From assembly GCA_009733575.1 (NCBI GenBank), contig ML769881.1, forward strand, positions 1 through 38,283: a DNA stretch of 38,283 bases. The letters are read 5' to 3'. Made by a program: the position numbers and the translations under genes. Shown one piece after another: positions 1-10,795 of this stretch; the first letter of the stretch is position 1, and each line of letters starts with the position of its first letter. The notes under the pieces were generated by a model. It was not told where the DNA came from and did no database searches. It saw only the letters and a list, made by a program, of their open reading frames with translations. The DNA is from Gymnopus androsaceus JB14. Its lineage: Eukaryota > Basidiomycota > Agaricomycetes > Agaricales > Omphalotaceae.

Positions 1-578
1 CCTTCCTCATATGTCATGTCGTTAGGCATCTTGAAGGTCAATGCAGCCAAGAGTCGGACGTATTCAGCGAATGCTCCGTTGTTTATTTGGAAGGAGCCGC
101 CATAGCTGTAAATGAAGAAGGAACACAAGAAGAATAGACTTGAATAGATACAATATAAAGTACCTACATGAAGCCAGCTACGCATTCACCAACTTTCAGG
201 TGTTTTACAGCAGAGCCAACTTGCAACACATCACCAGCACAGTCGGAACCTAGAATACTTCCGGGTGTGCCCCAATCGCTGAGACCATGCTGAAGAGAAC
301 ATATGCTAAGACCCACTTTCATTGCTGCTGCAGCAAATATGCTTACTTTCCAATCAGTAGGGTTCAATGCTACGGCTCGAACGCGAATCTACATTGAAGA
401 AAGTGAGCTAGATGAGCATTCAAAATTGCAGACAGAGATAAGTTTGATCCTCACTATAATCTGGTCATCAGGGAGGTTTTACCAATTCGTCTTGACCAAA
501 GGGGATTGAGATCACTTTGACGGTTTTGTTAGGCTGAACCTGGACGGCACGAATGTTAATAGGGATGGTAGTAGTCAT
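1..578 (-). CDS. MDR / quinone-reductase-like oxidoreductase, 5' part (3' end off window)
   Basis: Five-prime part of a medium-chain reductase of the fungal zinc-independent type (quinone or trans-enoyl reductase-like, NAD(P)H dependent). The ATG is at 578-576. Exons readable on the minus strand are about 578-455, 388-347 (ending NPTDWK), 289-168 (TPGSILGSDCAG, then DVLQVGSAVK and VAGF) and 115-1 (YGGSFQINNGAFAEYV). Introns are 389-454, 290-346 and 116-167, all GT..AG. NPTDWK, G(S/C)D(C/Y)AG and the GAFAEY stretch are hallmarks of the GroES-like N-terminal domain; the Rossmann domain lies beyond the window. Oddity: reading from the ATG meets a TGA at 470-468, and the downstream frame is off by one base, so there is either a one-base indel or an unrecognised mini-intron. 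The family call is firm; intactness is uncertain. Confidence 0.72.
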
Positions 579-949
579 GAGGAGTCTGTAAAATTAACGG
601 ATGCGAGAATATTTTCTCTTTATAGAGAGGGAATGAAAAGTCGGCACTGCGATTGGTTACTATATTGAGTTATAGTAAAGTTCTAGGATAGAAAAGTCTT
701 AATTACTTACCACACCAGCTGACTACTACATATCGGACTCGAATGTAGTCTGCATGCTGAGTGAGCACGTTCGCGTACGTGTTCCGAAGGCTGAAGCCTC
801 TCAACTAGACTGGTAGGTTCTCCCACATCGATGGATCCATTTTGAACTGGCTCGGAGTAACAGAGCATCGCTGAAAGAGGCTTTGAGGTATCCTCGAGCC
901 AAGGAAGGCTCATAACAGAGCCTAAAAGTTGAAGTACCTCGGCAAAAGA
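579..949. other. Intergenic / unresolved
   Basis: No convincing gene. It holds the upstream region of the oxidoreductase gene. A short open stretch on the minus strand (707-913) has no recognisable domain and may be 3' debris of the adjacent kinase relic. Confidence 0.4.
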
Positions 950-1876
950 ACAATATAGAAGCGGTTTTCTCTATCCTTCCTGTTTCTGCCGCAGAGAAGG
1001 AAACGCATTAACTGGTTGCCAAAGGTCAGGATCACACCCAAGTTCCAAAAAATATTTCTCGTAGTGCATCATATCCTGCTGATTAGACACCTCGTTATAG
1101 CGGCGAAGAGAGTCAGGATACGTTCAGTAGTGCCATTCATAGCAACCGGCAATAAAGGTGTTGAAGAAAGCGAATGAGCGAGACAAGCGGGAGGATTGTG
1201 TTGCCCTAGCCCATGTTGCAAATGATGTCTTCAAACCATGAGAGATACCTGCGTAACTCCAATTGATAAGATATAATCGGTTATTCCTGTCGACGAGAGT
1301 ATTCCGAAGATGAAGATCGCCGTGGCAAAGTACAAGCGGAGAAGATGCATTGAATTTGAAGTACTGGAAATTGACTGAGTCACCGCATGTCTGCGCATGA
1401 CGATGCTTTCGGCTAGGCTATCGTAGGTTGGGAAAGGACCCTTTTTACACCATTGTAGAGCAAGGGTTCTCCATCGAAGGGTCCGGGGACGTCATTGGGA
1501 ACTGGTAAGGCGGGCAGCTCCTGAAGATACGAACGTAGCGTGAAGACAGTGCGGAGACGTTTCCATCAGGAGGCATTGCCTGCCAGCTTGTTTGTAGACA
1601 TTCTTCGTCAACGTACTCCATGAAAGTCCAGTGTAGTCTACTCCGCTGGCTCGAAGGACATATTGGATCTTTGGAATAAGCATAGAGGTGTAGTGTCGAA
1701 TGTGCTCGCCTCATTTGGATGTTCGCATGTTTTATAATGACCGGGTAAGTGGAAGATTGAAGGCAAGCAGCCGAATAACTCTCAGAGAAAAAGATTGTTG
1801 TTGAATGACCCATTGAGCGCCTATCATAAACTATCGATCGATCGAATGTTAGCGCGCAGAGTCCTGTTATCATCAT
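950..1876 (-). pseudogene. Broken aminoglycoside/choline-kinase-like phosphotransferase (APH family)
   Basis: Relic of the large fungal APH/CHK-type small-molecule kinase family. Conserved blocks occur in the expected order but in different frames on the minus strand: VIIKHANIQM near 1740, IPKIQYVLRASGVDY near 1650-1690, FMEYVDEECLQTSW near 1580-1620, LRSYLQELPALPVPNDVPG near 1480-1530, and the catalytic CHGDLHLRNTLVD (HGD codons at 1324-1316), followed by LINWSYAG. The C-terminal block (QQDMMHYEKYF..LGCDPDLWQPV) precedes a TAG near 965. At least three frame changes and a TGA at 1126-1124 interrupt it, and no intron placement that I could see rescues them all. Family members normally phosphorylate hydroxylated small molecules in the cytosol; this copy should be inactive. 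Confidence 0.68.
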
Positions 1877-2152
1877 TCTAGGTCATTGCTTTTAACTTTT
1901 CAGAGTCTCTTGCTCTAACTTTTGTTTAGAACGCAGGTGGTGGCACTAGAAAAGCTCTTGATCCACACGAAATTCTATAACAGGTAAAGCTGCATCTATT
2001 CTTCAGGGCTCAGACCGTAGTATTCATGCGCTTGATCATTCAGCTTTCGATTCTCTCGCACTACTGCTAGAAACGCGAATTCTCTCTTGCTGTAACATCG
2101 GAATAGATCAATCTCATCGCCATATTCCTCACTTTCGAATTCGCCTCCCGGA

Positions 2153-3865
2153 ATGTCTTGTCCGAACTGCGGGTTGCGATCTGAGGCGTCAAGTGGTGTG
2201 GAAATTCAGCCACTTCCTACAGCAGTCCTTTCGTGCCTGCAGTCCAACAATCCTGCCCCTTTTCAGGAGACCTCTCGTCTCCGAAACTTGCTAAACGCGG
2301 CGCAGAACATGGTATGCGAGATCGATTTTCAGATTGAAACCATGCAGGCCAGCATTGTCAGACTTTCGGAAAAGAGGAACACGCTCAGGCTTCACATTGA
2401 CGCCTACAAGACCGTGCTGCACCCGATTCGGAGTCTTCCTTTTGACGTCCTTCAGCACATCTTTCGACATTGCGTCGAAGATGATCAAGATTACCGGTCT
2501 CTGTCAACAATGGAACAATGGCCTATCCTCGTGGCTAAATGCTCGCAACTCCTAGTTCCATTCAGCTCTTCACTTGATACTAAGAAGGCACCTTGGCTTA
2601 TCAGTCAGGTTTCACACAGCTGGAGATTGACCACCCTAGAATGCCCTAGTCTTTGGTCCGCGCTCACTCTTGATATCGAGAGAACAGGCAAAGGTCTAGG
2701 ACTATTATCTTTAATGTCCCTCCAACTTCGACGCTCTCGTGATACACCGTTATCGGTAGTAGTCCTTGCAGAGTCTCGGATATCCTCGCCGCTCATAGCG
2801 CTTCTATGTTCATACTCTTCCAACTGGCGGAGGCTTGTCACTATCGCCTCGCCAAAAAATTTGGTGACATTTGCTTCATACATACACGGGGCCCTACCTG
2901 CTCTAGAATTCTTGTGCATTTACACAGACGAACCTGGATTGGAGTGGAGAGAAATTCACAGGAAATCCCTTTCGGATGCATTCCAATTTTGCCCTCGCCT
3001 GCACTGGTTCCATGCAAACGATATACCCCAAGCGCTCTCCATCACATTACCTTGGAGACAGATAACAGAACTCTCAATCTCGCATTCCCAGTCGCTAGTC
3101 AATGGCACGCCTGCTTGCACCAATGGAGAGAATCTTACCACTCTACGACAGGCAAAAAGTCTGCAGTTTGCTACGATTTACTGCTGTTTCGACACATCTA
3201 CAACTTTCACCTCGAATTCCGTTCTGTCACATAGCCGTCTGCGTGGTTTGCATCTTCAGTCGGGGCATAAAGTGGTGCAAGATATCACTCAGTTCCTTGA
3301 CTGTCTCTTGCTACCTGCGTTAGAAGACCTTTGTGTTTCCGTAGGAGCAGTACCAGCATCAGTTGATAACGGGGAAAGTTCGATCCTCCGTTTTCTTGAA
3401 CGGTCTTCTCCACCGCTGGAGACCTTCTTCCTTGAAGACATTAGGATGTCTCATGCCACCAGTCTGAATATATTTCTTGCACTTCCAAAAGTCAGAGTAC
3501 TCGGGTTATACGGGATCACTGAAGGGATGTTGCAGGCACTTCATTGGCGGGGACAGTCGACTACCGGAGATGGAGGAGCGTTTCTCCCGAAATTGGAATG
3601 CCTTCATCTGTATGGTCCCGAGACTGATATTGATCAGGCTCTTCTAGTTGGTATGATTGAGTCACGGTTCAAACCGGGAGCATCCACTAGCAGTGAGCTC
3701 CAAATGGATGCCTCATCTACCTCGAATGGCTCTGAGCATCCGACATGCAGCTCTCTTGCTTTGGTACAGACAACAAAGCCTTTCAAGTTGAGGGCCAATG
3801 TGCTTCATAGAGTCAAGAGGCTGATGACGGCGGGATTCAAGTTTCGGAGATCATCGAGTACATAG
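2153..3865 (+). CDS. F-box-like domain protein (570 aa)
   Basis: Uninterrupted 570-codon reading frame with an ATG at 2153 and a TAG at 3863-3865. Residues about 40-82 form a helical, partly coiled region. The F-box-like motif follows at about 84-110 (HPIRSLPFDVLQHIFRHCVE), and SQVSHSWRLTTLECPSLWSAL at about 152-172 is the second conserved block typical of Agaricomycete F-box proteins. The rest is a degenerate leucine-rich region that probably recognises substrate. In the family the F-box binds Skp1 in an SCF ubiquitin ligase; the target is unknown. CpG content is high (18 CG in 2101-2400 by eye), unlike the transposons downstream. No intron is needed. The family is heavily expanded in mushrooms, so orthology cannot be assigned. 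Confidence 0.82.
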   Translation: MSCPNCGLRSEASSGVEIQPLPTAVLSCLQSNNPAPFQETSRLRNLLNAAQNMVCEIDFQIETMQASIVRLSEKRNTLRLHIDAYKTVLHPIRSLPFDVLQHIFRHCVEDDQDYRSLSTMEQWPILVAKCSQLLVPFSSSLDTKKAPWLISQVSHSWRLTTLECPSLWSALTLDIERTGKGLGLLSLMSLQLRRSRDTPLSVVVLAESRISSPLIALLCSYSSNWRRLVTIASPKNLVTFASYIHGALPALEFLCIYTDEPGLEWREIHRKSLSDAFQFCPRLHWFHANDIPQALSITLPWRQITELSISHSQSLVNGTPACTNGENLTTLRQAKSLQFATIYCCFDTSTTFTSNSVLSHSRLRGLHLQSGHKVVQDITQFLDCLLLPALEDLCVSVGAVPASVDNGESSILRFLERSSPPLETFFLEDIRMSHATSLNIFLALPKVRVLGLYGITEGMLQALHWRGQSTTGDGGAFLPKLECLHLYGPETDIDQALLVGMIESRFKPGASTSSELQMDASSTSNGSEHPTCSSLALVQTTKPFKLRANVLHRVKRLMTAGFKFRRSSST

Positions 3866-5292
3866 ATCCTTAGCGCCACTAGCGTGGCAATCCCCGACAG
3901 GCCCAATGCTAGGTACACGACCTCATTTCAGAGGCCAAACCTCAGAGGCAGTTGCGAAGGGCGTAGCGTGCTCGTGACAACCTGATTTCAAAGATGAAAC
4001 TTCCAAAGAGGAAGATACTAGTTTAAACCCAAAATACAGCACAATTAATATGTCGAAAACAGCCGAGAAGAATATATATGTAACCCTAACAAGATTTCGT
4101 ATAACGTAGTCATATTTAGGAAGGTCAAAGGCCAACGTCTAACGAGGACGATGGGGGTAGACGAGAAAGGCACGGAAGCAGAAACATATGTTTCATGGAA
4201 GTAAAAAAAACGTGGCGAAACGTGGCGCCTGGGAACAACCTTCCTAAAAGCATCGTTTTTGGCGACTTTTTGACCGATCGCTGCGAACAGGACCCTCCCC
4301 TTCCCTTCGGTCAGTGTCGGGATAAACATTTACTTTTCCCTTGTTTCCAGTGGTTTCCAATACATAACAACTCTTATGGGCGCTCGCATGCAACGGGGTG
4401 ATTCTTTCGATACCTTCGCAGAGCTTTTTTTTTTTTAAGCTCCCTGAAGTTTTTCAAGTTTTCAGTTCAGCTTCATTGATCGGATCGCTTAGGCTTGTAT
4501 CAAGCATTCCTTGCATCCCTAGTGACTGGCTTCCCAGTCTGCTTTCCTGGGTCCGTTGGTTCAGAGATTACGGGGCCAACACGCATGGTTCTACACTGCT
4601 TCTTTCTTCAAGTTGACGAGACGCATTCTTGATTGTTCGTTGATTCGAGCCCATACTCAATAGTATGCCCGTTTGCTCAGGCATCTAATCCGTCGTGAGC
4701 AACATGTTAACAATTGACGCTGCATCCTTAGACTCGGACAAATTTCCCCAAACTCAGATTGCCATAGAGGCAGTGAATAAGCAGCTGCAATTTTGGGAAT
4801 AAAGCTTCTTCTAGTACTGATGATTGCGATGCTCTTGGCCTAGTAGATGTTGCGTCACAGGATACTCGGGTAAAAACGTAGAGACTCAAGAGACGCGAAC
4901 CGTCGTCATCAAGAGAAGTGTCGATACTGCCACCGGCGCAGAAGGTGACACTGCGCTTCTGAAACCGCGTATTTGGTCATGAACCAAGCTTTCGTACGCG
5001 ATAAAACGTGGAGGTCGTAGTCTTTCATCTGATGTTGGCCGCTATGAGTCATTACCCAGAAGAACGTCGGGCAACCTTTCCACCAAAACAAGCTGATATA
5101 GGTCGCTTTGACCGCACCGAAACGTATGAAATCAAAAAGGCTCGTGTATCGCTAAATTCAAGCAACCCCCTCCCTCCTGCAAAGCTCTTGGTCAAGAAAA
5201 ATATACTCGAGGTATGTACATAATCATAAGTAATACATAAGAGTTTATCTAATACACATACCAGCACTGGCAAGACTACAACATACCCCAAA
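3866..5292. other. Intergenic region, no supported gene
   Basis: About 1.4 kb between the convergent F-box and 966-aa genes. Open frames here are short (under 100 codons), with no recognisable motif and no consistent splicing pattern. Only the two 3' flanks and short A/T homopolymers (for example a T run near 4425-4436) are visible. Confidence 0.5.
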
Positions 5293-8242
5293 TCAATCCC
5301 CAAGTAAATGCCCCAATGGATGGAACGTTAGACGAGAGCCTGCAGAATTCGAACCACTTCCGCTTCCTAGGAATAGCAACGAATCCGAATCTCCGTCTCC
5401 GTCTTCTTCGCTTTTGGCCGCTATACTGTCGTTGGTAATATTCCTCACGTCTATTAGATGGCCTAAAGGCATAGGCGGAGCACGGTGTATTTTCTGGCTT
5501 TGACTTTGAGATCTAGATGGAGCAGGACTCGGAGTAGAGCCACTCGAACTGTTTCCGGGATGACCATGGGCTTGGCTAAGAGCGAAAGAACTCGTACTCG
5601 CGCCCGCGGTGAACGGCGTAGGCAGCCCTGAAGTCGATGCGGCGTAGTTCTGATTATTTACGTTTAGATTCGGAAGCGCCATCGAGCAATAATCCGGGGA
5701 TGCGGATGCGGATGATGATGAAGGGAAATTACCCAGCCCTGGTATTTCCGTGTGCGTGTATGGTTCGGATATTGTGCGAGGAGGTAAAGATGAAGAAGGT
5801 ATTTTGGATGGGCCAGGTTTCTCCAGTGGTGATCCAGGGCGTTTGGTTCCGGTTCCCATACTGGTACTGCCAGTGCTGATGTTAGATGTAGTAGCTGCAG
5901 CTGCGGGTACATTACTGTTAATATCTGATGGAGGAATCGATTTGGTATAAATTGGACTAGTAGGAGTAGCAGGCCCTGGTCTAGGGTGAAGATCAGAAGG
6001 CCCGGAAGTATGCGAAGTCGAAGTGGAAGGCTGAGATACTGGTGCAGGTGCGGGTACGGGTGTAGAAAGCCGAAGCACCGGTTTAACAATCTGCTGCTGC
6101 TGAGGAGGCACCATCCCACTCCCACTCCCGATCCCATTCGCATTCGCAGGAATAACGAATGTCGGTGGAGGTGTAATAGGTGAATGTACTCTGCTACGAC
6201 TCAAATTCGAATCGATACCTTCATTCCTATCCATATCCATTTTCCGTTTCGGCATGCTGATGCTCATGGAAGAAGAGGAAGCAGTATCGCTACCGGTAGC
6301 ACTGACTGCGGGAGAGGGAGGAAAGCGATCCAAGGAAGGAGTGGGAGTGGGAGCAGGGGTCGGTATACGAGTGGAACTCGATCCTTGGTTCACTGTTTCA
6401 GTACAAGATGGTCCAGCAACAGTCGGAGTAGCGCCTGATATCTGCTTCACTATTGAGGCCGACTGTGAAATCCCAGATCCAGCACCATTACTCGGAGTGG
6501 CGGGCGACATCTGTTTCGCTGCAGCTGCTAAGGCAGTCTGAGCGGAAGAGGGTCCCGATGAGGATCTATCACCATTCGTAGTGGCGTCTGGTATCGGCTT
6601 CACTGCTACTGAAGACGGTTCTGTCGATTTCAAATTCGCAGCGCCATTAGTCGTCGTTGTCTTTATATCATAATTCTTCGAATTCTGCAAGGCACTGGAT
6701 ATCGAGTCGGGTCCGGGTACTGAGCGGCGAGTGAAATTGGGAAATTTGACTCGAGCTTTTTGGGGAGGGACTACAGCAGGGGCTGGGGATTCTGGTGATG
6801 CGTTCTCCTGCAAGGTTTTCAAGCTACTGCCATTCTTAGTAGCTTGTTGCTTATCTGCATTCGTCGCTCCATCGGGACTCGGAGGAGATTTGATATTATG
6901 ATCACTACTATTTGTGGGAGGAGAGATCGATTCGGAAGGTATTGGCCAGGGTTTGGGCTGTGGTTTGCGGGAGATGAGAATCGCTGCTGCAGTAGCTATC
7001 GGCACGGGGGTCGACGTAGTCGATGCAGATTCTTCCGACTTCGGAGGTATAGCAGGAGGGTTTGACGCAGCCAATGAAGACTGTGCCAACTTGCTTGGAC
7101 CTGGAGGTGCAGAAGAAGTGGGATGTGGAGAGGGAGAAAGAGATGAAGACGAAGATGCTACAGAACTATCGGATTTGACTAGACTAGCACTAGCAAAATT
7201 CTGTGCCCTTCTTGCTCTCGGTGGAGTCTGCGAAGATCCCGCACGCACAGAAGCCGAAGCCGAAGCTGAGGCCAACGATTTCCTCCTCTTCGAAGGAGAA
7301 TTTCCATTAGTAGGAGTATTGGTATTGGATTTAGATGCAGCTTGGGCTTTCCGAGTGAAGAAGTTGGCAGCCGCCGGTCTAAGTGACCACGCAGAGGTCC
7401 AGATTGGTTCCGGTAATGGATTCTCTGGGGTCTCCCATAACCATTCTCCGTCCTTTTCCTTCAGACCTCGCATGAGACTCTCTGGGTCGAGACCAGAGTT
7501 GAACTGGGACTCGTTGAGAGCTACACCATCACGAGGCTCTGAGAGCCAGTCGCGCCAATCTATGCCCTGTTAATTAGCTAGTTACTTTTATCAAACAGAT
7601 ACACGCACCAAAATCCAAAACTTCTTTAGAATACTCCGTCTCCTGATACTCATCCCAGAAATTTTCCACTCGACTGGATTCCGACGAAAAGCATCCCATT
7701 TTGAACCTCGTCAGAACCCGATCCAGAGTGTGACATCTCCAGTTTTGTTTGAAGACATTCGAGCTCCATGACTCGATCGATGGTCCTTCATCCGTGAGTA
7801 TCTTCCATACTCTCGCTATATGTAGTACCTCATATTTCTCTTCGGCCCATCTCCTCTTCCTTTCCGCCTCTCCCGCCGCCAGCAGAGATTTCAGCTTGGC
7901 CCACTGCCAATGCGTAGCAAAGATTATCGGAACTCGATACTTTTCGGAAATAGCGATGGTTTTTCTACCATCTGAGACGGAGCAGAGTCCCGAGTTGTTC
8001 GGGGAGAAGGCGCTAAGACTGAGGGTGTTGGTTATACAATAGTAGAATAGTTTCTTGTCACTCCAATAGTGGCCTGTGCTGTAGATGAGCTCTGCAGGAT
8101 GTTTCCAACCTTCATCTACAAGCTCGGCAACTGGCTTTGGGACGGACTTTTGCGCAATTTTGAGCTGTCGACTGGTCATACCTCGGGTTCGACAATCTCG
8201 GAATGCAAGAAGAATCAACGGACATAATTTCGGGTTTCTCAC
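5293..8242 (-). CDS. Unknown 966-aa protein with long Ser/Pro/Thr-rich tail (two exons)
   Basis: Two exons, 8242-7609 and 7559-5293, joined by a 49-nt intron (7560-7608) with a GTGCGT donor and CATAG acceptor. Splicing gives one 966-codon frame ending in TGA at 5293-5295. The globular N-terminal third (to about residue 270) is rich in Trp and charged residues: GHYWSDKKLFYY, THWQWAKLKSLL, ERKRRWAEEKYE and, across the junction, LDFDWRDWLSEPRDG. From about residue 280 on it is low complexity (Ser, Pro, Thr, Ala, with Q and SGSG tracts) and presumably disordered. I do not recognise the domain; the composition would fit a nuclear regulatory or scaffold protein, which is only a guess. The start is the first ATG of the open frame; an out-of-frame ATG lies at 8264. 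It probably shares a promoter with the gene starting at 8388. Confidence 0.65.
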
Positions 8243-8387
8243 GGGATGAACCAGCCGGCTCCATCGGCCCGGTCAATAAGCCTGATTAAGATCCTTAACT
8301 TGAACTTCATCGTCCTTTGAGTTCTTCGGGCTTAAATAATTTTCTATTCTTTATAATCTACTCTAAAATTATTGTACTGCTGCTACA
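8243..8387. promoter_or_regulatory. Short divergent intergenic region
   Basis: 145 bp separate the start codons of the 966-aa gene (minus) and the 8388 gene (plus), so both promoters must lie here or overlap the genes. An A/T-rich stretch at about 8335-8375 precedes the plus-strand ATG. No specific element could be identified. Confidence 0.35.
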
Positions 8388-8964
8388 ATGATCGAAGGAA
8401 TTTCTGGCAGACAAGGGCCTTCGAAGGAAGGCAATAGGGGCTCCGAACATATTCAAGTCGAGGTCAATGCTCTGCGCAATCTTCTGCAGACTCTCGGCGA
8501 TGCCCAGAAGGCTAGAAATCATAGAAGAGCAGAACTCAGGGCAAAAAACGAAGAGGGAAACGAGGATATCTCAGAAGACGAGGATGTCGATTTCGACGAA
8601 CTTTTTGCAAGTCTGCTGAAGGAGAGTCGACGCCTCGAGGCGCAACCGATTTTTTCTCGCTCGAAAACTCCCTTTGCTTTCATTTCGGAAATTTCTTGCG
8701 CAGCTTGTTGCTCGAACGAAAGCACCGGCTCACAGACGTTCAGTCTCACCACCATCTCGAGTCCAAAGCCCACTGGTCGTCCATGAACATCCGACGCCGC
8801 CACCACCCTATGATACAGTCACGGCAGCCAATCAGATTAGCCTCACTGCGGATGCCATGGGTCGGAACTCTGGGCAAATTATCGATAATTCAACTCGGAC
8901 GAGAGCCGAAAACAACCATACGCAAGCAGAGAACTCGCACCTCAGACTTAATACAGCATCATGA
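8388..8964 (+). CDS. Small hypothetical protein with acidic/coiled N-terminus and PPPPY segment
   Basis: An ATG at 8388 opens a frame with a predicted helix (VEVNALRNLLQTLGDAQKA) followed by an acidic run (EEGNEDISEDEDVDFDELF). That frame stops at 8784-8786. A second frame from about 8674 to 8964 encodes a Pro-rich stretch with PTPPPPYDTV, a PPxY-like WW-binding motif, and looks like a following exon. The junction is not clear: a TTGCGCAG acceptor near 8703 is attractive, but no good phase-matched donor was found. The end of the second frame lies next to the first transposon, so the gene may be truncated. No family recognised. Confidence 0.38.
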
Positions 8965-8989
8965 ATTGTACCCTCAGCGCCGAACGCTA

Positions 8990-9168
8990 CATCAGGAAAA
9001 CCTGTATTTTCACTGGAGAAAACCCATTCATTTGGAACATATCTGGAGCAAGGTGCCCTATTCCAGAGACCTCTGGAGATCTCTGGAGAAAATTGACAGT
9101 TTTTTTGACAGCTGTCAAGCTCCAGAGATCTCTGGAGACCTCCAGCAAAGATACAGGTTTTGCTGATG
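8990..9168. mobile_element. Short inverted-repeat element (MITE-like), TA flanks
   Basis: A 179-bp near-palindrome. The left arm begins CATCAGGAAAACCTGTATTT and the reverse complement of the right arm begins CATCAGCAAAACCTGTATCT, each running about 30 bp to CTGGAG. Both ends are flanked by TA, as after Tc1/mariner-type insertion. An inner pair of CCAGAGATCTCTGG-type palindromes and a GACAGCTGTC palindrome lie between. It carries no coding capacity, so it is probably non-autonomous. Confidence 0.6.
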
Positions 9169-9170
9169 TA

Positions 9171-9469
9171 GCCAGCATGACTTGTCATTTAGCAAGACCA
9201 TCCATTGGGGGTTTGATAGACTTGAGAATTGTTCAAAGAGCTGGAATGCCAGGTGAATCTCTACATCAAATCACACATTGTATGCATGCAACTAACACAC
9301 ACCTCTATAGGGCATCCATGGAAAACCTCAATGTACAAGCCCCTGAACATGGAGTACTCTTCGGGCTTGCCTGCAAGGTTCTCCAACCCCCTTTCCCTCA
9401 GATGAAATTTGAATTGAGGCACTTCACCTGTAAGTTCATGGTATGATTCTTAGGATCCATACTTATTTA
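9171..9469. other. Unresolved AT-rich sequence
   Basis: Open on the plus strand for a short distance (to about 9446), but no family was recognised. CpG is already scarce here, like the transposon tract and unlike the host block to the left. Confidence 0.3.
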
Positions 9470-10795
9470 TAATGATGGACACGAGTCCAGATCCGGAACA
9501 GGTACTTGCAGGTATACCTGTGGGAATACCTGCAGGTATTTTACCTGCGGATCCCATTACCTGTTTCCTACAGATCCGACCCAGGTTGCAGGTCAGTCTT
9601 TGTGAAAGTTTTAATGACCTGCAGGTACCTGTGGATCTGGCACCTGCAAAATTTTTGATACTGAAGTACTCTATGTAGTAAGTACTGTACTAATTTTACT
9701 TATTAGCACTAGGTATAAATATTAGTATTTGTTGCGCAGCATATAAGCTAGGAGGCACAGTGACTAGCACTCACCAAGTGGTTAAGCTTGTAGAGCAGAT
9801 AGAGAGAGAGAGGTAAAAGACTAGTAGAAGTCATTATCATTAGCAGTACTACTGGAGTCCTTATATACTGTAGTACTGTATTCATTACATATATGGTGGT
9901 ATCCTTCTAGTATGTTCTATGTGCATGACCTATGATGTTGTTCATAAAGCTACTTACCAAGATACTACTGAGGCTGAGTAAGACTACCTTGGCAATGACT
10001 GATAGCATCATATGACTGAGATGATGACTGATGTCATCATACGTTCAACAGTATTAGTTTTAGAATGATTGATATTAATATATACCACTATCTTGTCCAA
10101 GAATACCAGTAAGTACTAATACTTGAACTTAATATACTCAGTTACTAAGTATTGGTAGGTACTGACAAGTAGGTATCAGTAAGTACTAATTACTAGTAAG
10201 TGTTTGTATTAGTATTTACTTGCAAGCTGCTTACAAGCAAGTATTGTTACTTACTTACTAGTACTCACTGTTAAAATACCTAGCAATACTTATTTGTACT
10301 TAGCTACAGTCTTAATTACAAGTAAATATTGGTACTTACTTACTTACCAATTGCCTACTAGTATGTATTATTGAGATACAGGGGTACAGTGTCACTCAAG
10401 AAAGGGCAGAGTCAAACAATATATTCCGTTTGAGCCTTGTAGCGGGAGTTGGGAGGCAAACAGATGGGGATCAAAGTACTACAAACATGCTTATATACGG
10501 TAAATTAATATTTCCAATTGGAGGCTGTGGCAAGCAACGGCACTCAGCAAAAATCAAATCCAACATGTATTAGTAAATACTACTAGTATATACATATATT
10601 ATTGGATATATTAGTACTTACTTACTAGTAATTAAGTTACTCACAGGTACCTGCAGGTATACCTGTTGTGGATCTGGATCCCGGTTGACCTGTTTCTCAC
10701 GGATCCGGACCCAGTCACAGGTCAGCCTTTTCAAGCCACAGGTACCTGTCTGGTGGATCCAGGTCAACCTGGATTCGGACTCGTGTCCATCTTTA
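9470..10795. mobile_element. hAT-type MITE 1 (8-bp TSD), containing a solo LTR
   Basis: Terminal inverted repeats: the left end starts TAATGATGGACACGAGTCC and the reverse complement of the right end starts TAAAGATGGACACGAGTCC. Flanking 8-bp duplications are CTTATTTA (9462-9469) and CTTAATTA (10796-10803), 7 of 8 matching. Both subterminal regions (9500-9650, 10645-10770) are packed with palindromic ACCTGCAGGT-type motifs, which could be transposase-binding arrays. No transposase is encoded. The middle is AT-rich with many TACTTACT-type repeats and the 321-bp solo LTR; without it and its 5-bp duplication the element is about 1.0 kb. The TIR, 8-bp TSD and subterminal arrays together point to the hAT superfamily. 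Confidence 0.78.
9730..10050 (-). mobile_element. Solo copia LTR with 5-bp TSD
   Basis: 321 bp bounded by TGTTGCGCAGC and ACGTTCAACA (TGTTG..CAACA ends), with perfect 5-bp duplications GTATT at 9725-9729 and 10051-10055. It is the same LTR as the one split at 12426-12577 / 23081-23246, where the internal domain is on the minus strand; hence the orientation given. It formed by LTR-LTR recombination after insertion into hAT MITE 1. Confidence 0.82.

Noticed and set aside
6914..7573. 219-codon open frame on the plus strand opposite the 966-aa gene
   Set aside because: It is the antisense shadow of the Ser/Pro-rich tail and the splice junction; composition mirrors the low-complexity coding strand.
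10050..10640. TACTTACTAGTA-type repeats as a CRISPR-like or regulatory array
   Set aside because: Irregular AT-rich simple repeats inside a hAT MITE; no constant repeat-spacer unit and the genome is fungal.
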